From an uncultured Acidobacteriota bacterium (lineage in GTDB: Bacteria > Acidobacteriota > Terriglobia > Terriglobales > Acidobacteriaceae): a DNA stretch of 64,000 bases. The position numbers and the translations under genes were made by a program. The stretch is taken from assembly GCA_903873705.1 (NCBI GenBank), contig CAIQPK010000092.1, forward strand, positions 62,001 through 126,000, given 5' to 3'. Positions within the stretch are counted from its first letter, which is position 1. Every line of letters starts with the position of its first letter. Below are positions 25,800 through 35,056 of the stretch, one piece after another. The notes beneath the pieces were generated by a model. It was given only the letters and a program-made list of their open reading frames with translations. It searched no databases and was not told where the DNA came from.

Positions 25800-27266
25800 C
25801 TACGGCAGAGGGGTCACGGCGGAACTGCAATGCCCTGCGGCGTCGCAGGAGCGCAGGCCAAAGATGACGTTGTCTTTCGAAACGGGCACGGTGATGGTGT
25901 GTTCCATTCCAGCAACCTGCTCCTTGTACAGCGACGCCTTCGCGCCGTACTGCCAATCGCTGACGCTGGTCTCCCTCCATACGAGTTTGAACCACGTACT
26001 TGCGGGAGCTCCCGCAGGGGCCTCAAACCTGATGATGGAGTCGTTATCGAGATTGCGGGTGAGCATGCGGACGTGGATGGGCATTCCGGGCGCCGACGCC
26101 ATCGTCGCCAGCACGGCGATGTTCAAGCGTGCGATTTTTGCGATGTACGCAAAGTCGTCAAATTTGATCAGATCGCCATACTCGACACCGTTTTCAACGC
26201 GGACTTTTTGATGTTGATGATTGAAGTCCTCGCGCCACTCCGTGAGCCGAGCAGCGGCAAAGCCTTCCTCGTTGAAAGAGCGGTGGTCGCCGCCCCGCAG
26301 GTAGCGGTCGAGACGCAATTCGAGTACCGGCTTCAGGGCCTGCGACGGGATTGCCGAGGGAAAGTAAGTCCTGGCAACAGCGGTGATTTCACGCGCAATC
26401 TCGCGGGATGGAGAATCCGATTCCACGCCAAGCGAAAGAATTCGCCGCACCTCAGAAGGCGTAGCGCTGGCGGGCACGTTTTCTGAAAAGACACGCACCA
26501 ACGATTTGCTCTGGTGCGTTTCGCCGGGGGTCGTATTGCCGCCGACGATGTCATTATTCAACACACCCTCCAGGTCCCAGTTTTCAGCCTTGGCCAGTTC
26601 CGCGAGATGCTTGCTCCCATTGAGTGCCTGTTCTTCACCCGGAACGGCGACGAATACCAGCGTTGCTGGAAATCTTTGCCGGCTGAGCACGCGTGCACAT
26701 TCCAGACTGACGGCTGTCCCGCTGGAGTCGTCATTAGCTCCTGGGGCGAAGCTATGGTCGTCCATCACATCGGTTATGCGGGTGTCATAGTGCCCCGTGA
26801 CAAGGTAGCGACGCTGGCTCTGGGCGGGGTCGGTGCCTTTGAGCACCGCGTAAACCGTGGTGAGCCTGGTGGGTTTTGCGATGCGCGGTGCGCTATTACC
26901 AAAACCCGGTTTGCCGGCGGGTTCAATGTACGTGTCTTCCTTGACCTCCAGGCATCCGCCACACTGAGCCGAATAGGCTTCGAATTGAGCCTTGATCCAT
27001 GCCGCAGCGGCAGTGATGCCGGTGCCCTCGGGCAGGTCCGTCTCCATGCTGGAGAGCGTATTGCGATTGTTGAAAGCCACCAGTTTTTCGATGTTGCGAT
27101 GAATGACATCCACCGACACCCGGCGAAGCGCGGCAGTGATCTGGGGGTCAGCCGACTCGGCCTTGAGCGGCGCGCCCGTGGCTTTGAAGTCGAGCTGCTG
27201 CGCACAAAGTATCGATGGCGATAATGCCAGAACGCACAGAAACGAAATAGCCTGCAGCATTTTCAA
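25800..27266 (-). CDS. Secreted M28-family zinc aminopeptidase
   Basis: 488 residues with a signal peptide ending near LSPSILCAQ. The M28 metal ligands are visible: TGHYDTRI, GANDDSSGT, PGEEQALNGS, LNNDIVGG and a C-terminal GGDHRSFNEEGF with the last His. A C-terminal beta-sandwich-like region (about 380-485) may be a prepeptidase-type or Ig-like domain. Predicted to release N-terminal amino acids outside the cytoplasm. It starts divergently from the next gene; GGGAG lies about 8 nt before the ATG. It is longer than the other M28 protein in this window and not closely similar to it. Confidence 0.88.
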   Translation of the reverse strand: MKMLQAISFLCVLALSPSILCAQQLDFKATGAPLKAESADPQITAALRRVSVDVIHRNIEKLVAFNNRNTLSSMETDLPEGTGITAAAAWIKAQFEAYSAQCGGCLEVKEDTYIEPAGKPGFGNSAPRIAKPTRLTTVYAVLKGTDPAQSQRRYLVTGHYDTRITDVMDDHSFAPGANDDSSGTAVSLECARVLSRQRFPATLVFVAVPGEEQALNGSKHLAELAKAENWDLEGVLNNDIVGGNTTPGETHQSKSLVRVFSENVPASATPSEVRRILSLGVESDSPSREIAREITAVARTYFPSAIPSQALKPVLELRLDRYLRGGDHRSFNEEGFAAARLTEWREDFNHQHQKVRVENGVEYGDLIKFDDFAYIAKIARLNIAVLATMASAPGMPIHVRMLTRNLDNDSIIRFEAPAGAPASTWFKLVWRETSVSDWQYGAKASLYKEQVAGMEHTITVPVSKDNVIFGLRSCDAAGHCSSAVTPLP

Positions 27267-27424
27267 GTCTCCCGCCCGAATTTATTATTTCGATGTAGCC
27301 ATCTTAGCCGGTTGCTTACCGGCCGGTTTCGCGAGACTTTTGGCGATTTCGATCACGTCAATCGGCTGCGCCCGCGACCTCGCTCGATTTGCACTTCCGC
27401 TCTCTTTCAGGTTGAATCAGCTCA

Positions 27425-27811
27425 TTGCGTAGATTGCTCTCCATCCTGTTGCTGGCTGCGTTCAGCTTGCCCTTCGCCTCTCCCCTGCTGGCCATGGGGA
27501 CAGACGCGGACAGCGGCTTGCCCGCGTGCTGCCGCCGGGACGGGAAGCACCATTGCATGATGCTGGGTGGCGCACAGGGCGGCGCGGCTTCAACGGGACA
27601 AAAAGTAATGGCTCCGCTGGAAAAATGTCCCTACGCGCCGGGCTCGGTTGCGACCACGCATACTCCGGTGCTGGCCCCGTCCACATCGGCGGCCATTTTT
27701 GCCGAGCTGGTCAGCCATCCGGCCGGGCACGCGCAAACTGTTTCGAAACGTCGCATCTCACGTGACCGGTCGCGCCAGAAGCGCGGGCCACCTGCGTTCT
27801 TCCTTCTCTAA
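27425..27811 (+). CDS. Small secreted Cys/His-rich protein of unknown function
   Basis: 128 residues starting at TTG (an in-frame TGA lies just upstream, so no earlier start exists). A signal peptide (LLSILLLAAFSLPFASPLLA) is followed by a compact Cys/His cluster, ACCRRDGKHHCMM, and a later EKCPYAP, which look like metal ligands. The rest is Ala/Ser/Thr-rich with a basic C-terminus. No domain recognised. It lies 123 nt before a TonB-dependent receptor on the same strand, so a shared role, perhaps metal or siderophore handling, is inferred but unproven. Confidence 0.55.
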   Translation: MRRLLSILLLAAFSLPFASPLLAMGTDADSGLPACCRRDGKHHCMMLGGAQGGAASTGQKVMAPLEKCPYAPGSVATTHTPVLAPSTSAAIFAELVSHPAGHAQTVSKRRISRDRSRQKRGPPAFFLL

Positions 27812-27934
27812 AGCCCCTTCGCAACCCGCTGCCACACCTGAGGGAATTCCTCTCGGCGTGATATTCGGCTGGGTTCGGTCTTCACATGCCGTGTTGGTGC
27901 CGCAAACCGGCGCTGACTTTAAACGGCCGGCTGA

Positions 27935-30802
27935 ATGCAGGAAATTCCCTTGAAGATCAGGTTTAGAAGCAACAGTGTATTGCCATGTTTTCTGTGGCTG
28001 AGTTTGATGGTGCCTTACGCGCGAGCCCAAGAAACGCTTACTACGGCGTCTGTAACCGGGCGCGTGCTGGCTCCGGACGGATCAGCTGTTCCGCGAGCTG
28101 CCGTGATGGCCACCGAGACGGCCACCAACCAGGGCCACTCGACGCAGAGTGATGAGGAGGGCCGTTTTCGCCTGCCCTTCCTGCCCGTTGGGCATTATCG
28201 CATCAGTACGCAGCCCTCCGGTTTCGCGGAAACGACCACGCAGGTAGAGCTCAGCGTGGGCGCGGCATTTGACGTAACGTTGCACGTCTCGCTGCACACC
28301 ACGACCACGATTCACGTCACCGATGAAGCGCCCGTATTGGAAACCAATCGCAGCCAGGTGGGGTCTACGGTACTGCAGAGCGAAGCGACCAGCCTTCCCT
28401 ATCAAGGACGCAACTACCTCGATCTTGCGCTGCTGCTTCCGGGTGTTTCGCCAACCAACACGGCGAGCACGCAGACGCTGGCGGAAACCTCCGAAGTGGT
28501 GGGACAGGGTTACTCGACTAATAGCCAGCGTAACTTCTCCAATAGCTTTGTGGTGGATGGCGTTTCGAACAACGACGACGCTGCGGGTGTCGCCGGCAAT
28601 GCGTTCGGCTTTGAGGTGGTACGCGAATTTCAGGTGGTCACTTCAGGAGGCCAGGCTGAGTTCGGACGAGCGCTGGGCGGCTACTTCAACATCATCACGA
28701 AGAGCGGAAACAATACGGTGCATGGGACGCTGTATGGCTTCCTTCGCAATCAGCGGCTGAACGCGGCTAATGCACTCTCCGGCAGTACGCTGCCCCTTAC
28801 CCAGGGGCAATATGGCGCAAGCCTCTCCGGGCCTATTCGCCAGAACCGCAGTTTTTTATTTGGCAACTACGAAGAAAGTCGCTTCAATACCAACGGCGTG
28901 ATCACGGTTACGTCCTCCGTTGCGGCGCAGATCAACACCCGGCTGGCTGCGGTGGGGTATCAGGGGCCTGTGCTCCCAATCAGCAGCGGGGCAACAACGC
29001 CCTTCCCCACCACGTTGCACACCGATACCCTCTTCGTGCGCGCCGATCATCGCTTCAGCAGTCAGGACCAGTTCAACCTGCGCTACAGCCTGTACAAACT
29101 GAGCAGCCGCAACGCCCGCGGGACCGGCAGCCTGAATGAGGTGAGCAACGGCACGTCGGTCTTCGACACCAATCACACGGTTGCCGTCAGCAACATTGCG
29201 GGGTTGTCGCCGAATATTTTCAATGAGACTCGCGCCCAGTTCAGCTATGACGACTTGAGTGCTCCGCCAAACGATCAGGCCGGACCGGCGGTAACGATTT
29301 CGGGCGTGGCCGTATTTGGCCGATCGACTTCATCGCCGACGGCACGCCTCAATTACCTGGCGGAAGTGGTCGACAATATCGTCATTCACCGGGGAGCACA
29401 CACCTTCAAGACGGGTGTCGACGTGCTTTACAACGATGACACCATTACCTATCCCCAGTCACTGCGCGGGTCATACAGCTTTGCGTCGCTCGCTGCTTTT
29501 ATGGCTGGAACGTACAATTCGCAAGGCTTCACCCAGAATTTCGGCACGCCCACGGTGGAGCAGAATAATCCGAACCTGGGGCTCTATTTGCAGGACGAGT
29601 GGAAGCTGTCTCACTCTTTCACGCTCAACGCGGGCGTTCGCTACGACCTTGCATGGCTGCAAACCATTCATACGGACGGCAACAATGTTTCTCCGCGTGT
29701 GGGATTCGCATGGTCTCCGTCTGCTCGCGGAAAGACTGTCTTAAGGGGCAGCTTCGGTTTGTTTTATGACCGCATTCCCTTGCGCCCGCTGGCCAATGCG
29801 CTGCTCTCTGCCAACAACACGACCGATCCCGCGCAGGCTCACTTTCTTAGTTACACCTTTTCTCCTTCAGACGCTGGTGCCCCGGTATTTCCGGCGGTCG
29901 CGCTGGCTCCGCCTGTGGGCGCAAAACCAAATTACGCCTTGATGGATCGCAACATCGAGAACCCTTACTCCGAACAGGCCAGCCTGGAGGTGGAGCAGCA
30001 ACTGACCCCGACAGCCACGCTGGCCATCAGCTATCAGCACCTGCGCGGTTTGCACCTGATCGGCTCTATCAACACCAACATCCATGCCGACGGCACGCGG
30101 CCTGACCCCACCCGGGGCAACATCAAGCCCTATAGCTCGATCTTCGATTCGTACTATGACGGACTGGGGGTGTCGCTGCTGCAGCGTCCGGTATCGTGGG
30201 GCTCCGTTCGCGTTTCGTACACGTGGTCCAAGGCGATCGATGATGTGGGGGAGTTCTTTTTTAGTTCGCCTATCAATAACTTCTCTCCGCGCGTCGACCG
30301 CAGCCGATCGGACGACGACCAGCGGCACCGCGTTGCGTTCAATGCCAGCCTGAACACGCCGCTATCGGATGCTCACACGCCCGCAGGCCGTCTTATGCAT
30401 GGCTGGAAGCTGGGAGGCATACTGCAGTACTACTCGCGCTTGCCTTACAACATCACGACGGGAGCGAACACCAAGCAAGGCACCGCACAGCGTCCTTGCG
30501 CTCCGGGCTTCAGCGTTTCGGACAACGGAGGGCTGAATCCTTGTAGCGAGGCGCTGCCAGGGGCTGTGATCGGACGGAATGCCGGGATTGGGTTTGCATT
30601 TTTCAGCCTTAACGCTCGGCTGAGCCGGAGTTTCACGATCACGGACAAGGTGAAGCTTGAGGGTATTGCCGAGGCGTTCAACGCACTCAACCATCGCAAC
30701 GATATGGTGCCGAACGCCACTTCCACTTCAGGCACTTTCGGCAGGGCCACGGCTGTGGCGGACCCGCGGAGCGTTCAACTTGCCGCTCGCATTGTGTTTT
30801 AG
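27935..30802 (+). CDS. TonB-dependent receptor, Oar-like, with N-terminal carboxypeptidase-regulatory domain
   Basis: 955 residues. Signal peptide to about residue 32 (MVPYARAQ), a CarboxypepD_reg-like Ig domain (about 36-120, SVTGRVLAPDGSAVP and GRFRLPFLPVGHYRI), a plug domain (about 130-250, LPYQGRNYLDLALLLPGV and FVVDGVSNND) and a long beta-barrel region ending in a hydrophobic/aromatic strand (SVQLAARIVF). This architecture is expanded in Acidobacteria and thought to import large or complex substrates across the outer membrane. It is intact, unlike the related receptor at 44-48 kb. It lies downstream of the Cys/His-rich gene. Confidence 0.92.
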   Translation: MQEIPLKIRFRSNSVLPCFLWLSLMVPYARAQETLTTASVTGRVLAPDGSAVPRAAVMATETATNQGHSTQSDEEGRFRLPFLPVGHYRISTQPSGFAETTTQVELSVGAAFDVTLHVSLHTTTTIHVTDEAPVLETNRSQVGSTVLQSEATSLPYQGRNYLDLALLLPGVSPTNTASTQTLAETSEVVGQGYSTNSQRNFSNSFVVDGVSNNDDAAGVAGNAFGFEVVREFQVVTSGGQAEFGRALGGYFNIITKSGNNTVHGTLYGFLRNQRLNAANALSGSTLPLTQGQYGASLSGPIRQNRSFLFGNYEESRFNTNGVITVTSSVAAQINTRLAAVGYQGPVLPISSGATTPFPTTLHTDTLFVRADHRFSSQDQFNLRYSLYKLSSRNARGTGSLNEVSNGTSVFDTNHTVAVSNIAGLSPNIFNETRAQFSYDDLSAPPNDQAGPAVTISGVAVFGRSTSSPTARLNYLAEVVDNIVIHRGAHTFKTGVDVLYNDDTITYPQSLRGSYSFASLAAFMAGTYNSQGFTQNFGTPTVEQNNPNLGLYLQDEWKLSHSFTLNAGVRYDLAWLQTIHTDGNNVSPRVGFAWSPSARGKTVLRGSFGLFYDRIPLRPLANALLSANNTTDPAQAHFLSYTFSPSDAGAPVFPAVALAPPVGAKPNYALMDRNIENPYSEQASLEVEQQLTPTATLAISYQHLRGLHLIGSINTNIHADGTRPDPTRGNIKPYSSIFDSYYDGLGVSLLQRPVSWGSVRVSYTWSKAIDDVGEFFFSSPINNFSPRVDRSRSDDDQRHRVAFNASLNTPLSDAHTPAGRLMHGWKLGGILQYYSRLPYNITTGANTKQGTAQRPCAPGFSVSDNGGLNPCSEALPGAVIGRNAGIGFAFFSLNARLSRSFTITDKVKLEGIAEAFNALNHRNDMVPNATSTSGTFGRATAVADPRSVQLAARIVF

Positions 30803-31056
30803 CGGTTGGTACTTCATGCTTCTGAGAGGCTGTGGAAATCCTGTGATTGGCCAGCCTTCAGGCAAGTTTATGAGATTGAAACCATGCGCTTTGCCGTCCG
30901 GCGGGACGCCTGAAACTCTCAATCGCGACGCTCCGTCGAAAATAAACTCCTTTCCCTCCGCAACTTAGCAGCGCTACCGTTGTTTACTGTCAACGTCGGC
31001 CAGATTGCGATACCGTCTCGCCCAAGTTCCAGCTGCGCTTGCACGTGGAGGCTCCT

Positions 31057-33183
31057 ATGAACCGTTTTGGACGTTATCTCGTGCTACTTGGAGGGCTTCT
31101 GGCTGTGGCCGGGTGCTCCGGTGGCGGCAGCGTGGTGTCAACACCGCAGATTTCTGTCAGCATCGTCGGTCCCGGTTCCACGCGACTGCTCGCCACCGGT
31201 CAATTTACGGCGACCGTAGCCAATTCCGCGAATCAGGCTGTTACGTGGCAGGTGAATAGCGTTACGGGCGGCAATGCAGCCAGCGGCACGATATCGGCCA
31301 GCGGCCTGTATACCGCGCCCGCGGCCCTGCCGTCCTCCGGAAGCGTGACCGTCTCGGCGATTGCGCAGGCATCGCCTTCAACCATCGGCCAGGTTACTGA
31401 GGCCATCTGGAATCCGACACCGACCGTCACCAATGTGACCGCCACGCAGGTTGGCGTCAGCTTGAATTACCAGCTCGTGGTCACCGGCACAGGCTTTGTG
31501 CCGACATCAGCCATCCAGGTGGGCGGGACCTCCATCACCACCACGTTTGTTTCGGCGACGGAACTGCAAGGTACAACCACGGTGACCGGCGGAGCGACCT
31601 CGGTCGCGGTCGCTGTTGCCAATCCGAATCCTGGCGCCAGCGCATCAAGTGCCTTTAGCGCCCGCATCACCTACGCCACCGTGACCGCTACTACCGCCGC
31701 ACGACTGCTCGACCAGGCTACGTTCGGACCTACCGTCGCCGATATCCAGCACGTGCAACAGGTCGGCGTTACCACGTTTCTAGCGGAGCAGTATGCGGCA
31801 CCGGCGACCACGCTTGCGGCGATTCCGACCAGCCCCCTTCCCGCCGTCTGCCTCGCCAATAACAACCCTGCGCCCTGCGCTGAATCGGAGTGGTGGACGG
31901 CAGCGATTACGGGCTCTGACCAGCTGCGGCAACGTGTAGCGTTCGCGCTCGCGCAGATGTTTGTGGTGTCCACCCTGTCCGTTCCGGGGCAGTCGATTCC
32001 CCAGTATCACAATGCGCTGGTCAACGATGCCTTCAGCAACTTCAGCACCATCCTTAAGGACGTGACGATCTCGCCTGCCATGGGCGACTACCTGAACATG
32101 CTCAATAGCGCTAAGCCCCCGACGGGCCAGATAGCCAACGAAAATTTTGCGCGCGAAAACATGCAGCTGTTCACCATCGGGCTCTACTTGATGAACCAGG
32201 ATGGAAGCCTGCAGACCGACGGATCCGGCAACCCGATCCTGGCCTACACGCAGGCGCAGGTACAGGCCTTCGCCCGCGCCTACACCGGGTGGACGTTCAG
32301 TCTTCCCGGCGGCCTTCCACCGACAAAATTTGCGGGCACCAACAACTACAACGATCCGATGGCACCGTTCGACGCGCAACACGATACGACCGCCAAGACC
32401 TTGTTGAATGGCACCACCTTGCCGGCGGGCCAGACGACCGTGCAGGACCTGAACGGTGCGCTTGCCAACCTGTTCAATCATCCCAACACCGGCCCGTTTG
32501 TGTGCAAACAGCTGATCCAGCACCTGGTGACCAGCACACCGAGTCCGGCTTATGTTGCCCGCATTGCGGCTGTCTTCGCTAACAACGGATCGGGCGTGCG
32601 CGGCGATATGCAGGCTGTGATTACGGCCATACTGACGGACACCGAGGCGCGTGCCGGCGATACCAACGCGAGCTTTGACGGCGGACATCTGCGCGAGCCG
32701 GTCCTGTTCATTACTGCAATGATTCGCGGCCTCAACTTCACCAACACCGACGCCAACGGGTCCTACTACGGTCTCTCGGGGCAATCGGCCAAGCTCAATG
32801 AGCAGCCCTATCGCGCGAACTCCGTTTTCAACTTCTTTCCCCCTGAGTACGTGATTCCGGCAACCACTCTGAACGCTCCGGAGTTCGGCATCGAGAACAC
32901 GGCTACGGCGGTGCTGCGGCTGACGATGGCCGACGCGATCGTGAACAATAAGATCAGCGGCTTCAGAGTAGACCTTTCGAACACCAGCACGCTGGGCGTG
33001 ATGGCGGCGACCCCCGGCACGTTGGTCGACTACCTGGGTACGCTGCTAATGCACTCGCAGATGCCGGCGAGCATGCGTACGGGGATCGTAAACGCTATTA
33101 CTCCGCTCACCAGCAATGCGCAGCGTGCGCGGGTTGCGACCTACCTCATCATTACGTCTTCGCAGTACAAGATCATCCACTAA
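31057..33183 (+). CDS. DUF1800-family exported lipoprotein with N-terminal Ig/IPT-like domains
   Basis: 708 residues. Lipobox LLAVAGC (Cys about 20). An N-terminal Ig-like domain (about 30-120, QFTATVANSANQAVTWQV) and an IPT/TIG-like domain (about 125-205, VTGTGFVPTSAIQVGG) precede the DUF1800 core (about 215-700, with RLLDQATFGPTVADI and NFARENMQLFTIGLYLMN). DUF1800 proteins are almost always paired with DUF1501 proteins, as here (20-nt gap), but their function is not established. ATG 31057 has GGAGG 6 nt upstream, so the longer frame from 31039 is rejected. Confidence 0.88.
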   Translation: MNRFGRYLVLLGGLLAVAGCSGGGSVVSTPQISVSIVGPGSTRLLATGQFTATVANSANQAVTWQVNSVTGGNAASGTISASGLYTAPAALPSSGSVTVSAIAQASPSTIGQVTEAIWNPTPTVTNVTATQVGVSLNYQLVVTGTGFVPTSAIQVGGTSITTTFVSATELQGTTTVTGGATSVAVAVANPNPGASASSAFSARITYATVTATTAARLLDQATFGPTVADIQHVQQVGVTTFLAEQYAAPATTLAAIPTSPLPAVCLANNNPAPCAESEWWTAAITGSDQLRQRVAFALAQMFVVSTLSVPGQSIPQYHNALVNDAFSNFSTILKDVTISPAMGDYLNMLNSAKPPTGQIANENFARENMQLFTIGLYLMNQDGSLQTDGSGNPILAYTQAQVQAFARAYTGWTFSLPGGLPPTKFAGTNNYNDPMAPFDAQHDTTAKTLLNGTTLPAGQTTVQDLNGALANLFNHPNTGPFVCKQLIQHLVTSTPSPAYVARIAAVFANNGSGVRGDMQAVITAILTDTEARAGDTNASFDGGHLREPVLFITAMIRGLNFTNTDANGSYYGLSGQSAKLNEQPYRANSVFNFFPPEYVIPATTLNAPEFGIENTATAVLRLTMADAIVNNKISGFRVDLSNTSTLGVMAATPGTLVDYLGTLLMHSQMPASMRTGIVNAITPLTSNAQRARVATYLIITSSQYKIIH

Positions 33184-33203
33184 ACACACCAGAGGGCCAC
33201 ACT

Positions 33204-34538
33204 ATGCGCGCCAATCGCCGCAGTTTTATCAAGTACGCCTCGCTCGCTGCCGCCGGTAATCTTGCCGGACTGCGGCCCTTCGGAACGCTCAATGCTCTGG
33301 CCAGTACTACGCCGGATTACAAGGCGCTGGTCTGCATCTTCCTGTTTGGGGGAAACGATGCGAACAACATGATCGTGCCGTTCGATACCTCCGGCTACAA
33401 CAGCTATGCGAGCCTGCGCGGCCCGCTGGCGCTGGCGCAGAATACGCTGCTGCCGTTGACGCCGCTGCCCAACTTCGCTCTGCACCCCAGCCTGACGGAT
33501 ATTCAGACGCTCTTCAACAGCGGCAACGCGGCGCTGGTCGCGAATGTTGGCACCCTGGTGGCGCCGATGACGCGCGCGCAGTACCTGGCCGGGCAGACGG
33601 TGCCCTCAAACCTCTTCTCGCATCCGGATCAACAGCTGGAGTGGCAGAATGCTGCGGCCAGCGGGGCCACGCCGACGGGTTGGGCCGGCCGTATGGCCGA
33701 TCTGCTGACGCCTTCCTACAATCCCTCCGCGACGATTCCGATGATCACCTCCGTCGACGGCGACACGCTGTTTTGCAATGGTGCTTCGAGCACGCCGGTC
33801 TCGGTTTCGCCGGGAAATCTGGGCGGGGCCACCTGCTCTGAAGGTTCGGAGTGCACCGCGCGACAGACTGCGGCGCAGGCACTGCTGACGTTCAACTCCG
33901 GTGTGTCGCTGGTTACGGCGGACGATCACATCACATCGAACGCTTACAGCTATGCCCAGATACTGACGGCGGCAACGCAATCCGTACCGCCGCTTGCAAC
34001 CGTCTTTCCGGCCGGTGGCCTTGGGGCACAACTCCAGCAGATTGCGCAGATCATCCAAGTGCGCGCCGCGCTCGGCGTGCAACGGCAGATCTTCTTCGCG
34101 GGCATCGGCAACTTCGATACGCACGCCGGCCAACTCGTGGCGCAGAGCGCGCTGCTGGCCAGCATCAGCCCGGCGATCGCGGCGTTCTACCAGGCGACGC
34201 AGGAGATGGGCATCCAGGACAGTGTGACCAGCTTTACCATGTCAGATTTTTCGCGTACTTTTCAGCCCAACTCCAACACAGGATCGGATCACGCCTGGGG
34301 ATCGCACCACATCGTGGTCGGCGGCGCGGTCAAGGGCGGGCAGATGTACGGGAAGTTTCCAACGCTCGCGCTAGCCGGACCGGACGACTCCGGCTCCAAC
34401 GGACGCTGGGTACCTTCAACCGCAAGTTCGCAGTATGCGGCCACGCTGGCCCAATGGTTCGGCGTGCCAGTAGCTCAGCTGTCTACGGTGCTGCCCAACA
34501 TTGGCAACTTCACAGTGAACAATCTCGGCTTCGTGTAA
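33204..34538 (+). CDS. DUF1501-family exported protein
   Basis: 444 residues. N-terminus RANRRSFIKYASLAAAG resembles a twin-arginine signal (NRRSFIK), so export by Tat is plausible. The DUF1501 core has KALVCIFLFGGNDANNM near residue 45, FSHPDQQLEWQ, GNFDTHAGQL and DHAWGSHHIVVGGAVKGG. These are the conserved Asp/His positions that make this family look like the alkaline-phosphatase/sulfatase superfamily. Partner of the upstream DUF1800 gene, with only 20 nt between them. Activity is not established for the family. Confidence 0.88.
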   Translation: MRANRRSFIKYASLAAAGNLAGLRPFGTLNALASTTPDYKALVCIFLFGGNDANNMIVPFDTSGYNSYASLRGPLALAQNTLLPLTPLPNFALHPSLTDIQTLFNSGNAALVANVGTLVAPMTRAQYLAGQTVPSNLFSHPDQQLEWQNAAASGATPTGWAGRMADLLTPSYNPSATIPMITSVDGDTLFCNGASSTPVSVSPGNLGGATCSEGSECTARQTAAQALLTFNSGVSLVTADDHITSNAYSYAQILTAATQSVPPLATVFPAGGLGAQLQQIAQIIQVRAALGVQRQIFFAGIGNFDTHAGQLVAQSALLASISPAIAAFYQATQEMGIQDSVTSFTMSDFSRTFQPNSNTGSDHAWGSHHIVVGGAVKGGQMYGKFPTLALAGPDDSGSNGRWVPSTASSQYAATLAQWFGVPVAQLSTVLPNIGNFTVNNLGFV

Positions 34539-34553
34539 CGCGACACCGCAGCC

Positions 34554-34973
34554 TTAGTGAAAGTCGTGCGACCGCATTTCGATGGCGGCGGCATGGAGTA
34601 GCTCCAACTCTTTCCGTTTTGATGTGGACGACGCCGTCCTGGTTCTGCAACTTGCCGTAGACCTTCAGGAACTTTCCCCGCGTCACCAGCACGCGTTGGC
34701 GTTCCTATAGCTGCGGATGAATGATGACGTTGGCGATGCCGGTCTCGTCTTTCATCGAAAGAACAATGAAGCCCGACGCCGTGCCTGGACGCCGAGCGAT
34801 GACCGCGGCTGCTACGCACACGCTATCAATTTGCCGGCAATCGGAGCGGGGCGAATGATCGCCACCTGCACTACCAGGTCATAACCGTTCGTTGGCGCAT
34901 TGCGCGGAATTGAGGCCGTTTGCGCGCGGCCCTCCACCTGGAACAGGCGAACGTTATGGGCACGCCGCAGCGT
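34554..34973 (-). pseudogene. dnaE2: Remnant of error-prone DNA polymerase gene dnaE2
   Basis: Three collinear fragments of DnaE2 are detectable on the minus strand. Fragment 1 (about 34973-34820) has LFQVEGRAQ, PRNAP and YDLVVQVAIIRP, from the polymerase core. Fragment 2 (about 34818-34606) has VIARRPGTASGF, DETGIANVIIHPQL and LVTRGKFLKVYGKLQNQDGV, from the OB-fold region; it carries an in-frame TAG at 34707-34705. Fragment 3 (34604-34554) ends EMRSHDFH-stop, the normal DnaE2 C-terminus, after a single-base frameshift near 34605. Most of the gene (DnaE2 is about 1050 residues) is deleted, including the sequence between fragments 1 and 2. Clearly non-functional. Confidence 0.88.
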
Positions 34974-35056
34974 GCACCCCGTTCGCCGGTGCCATCGGGG
35001 TCTGAATAGATCAAAATTGTCATGCGATACCATTCCGTATACAACCTCGAATACCT

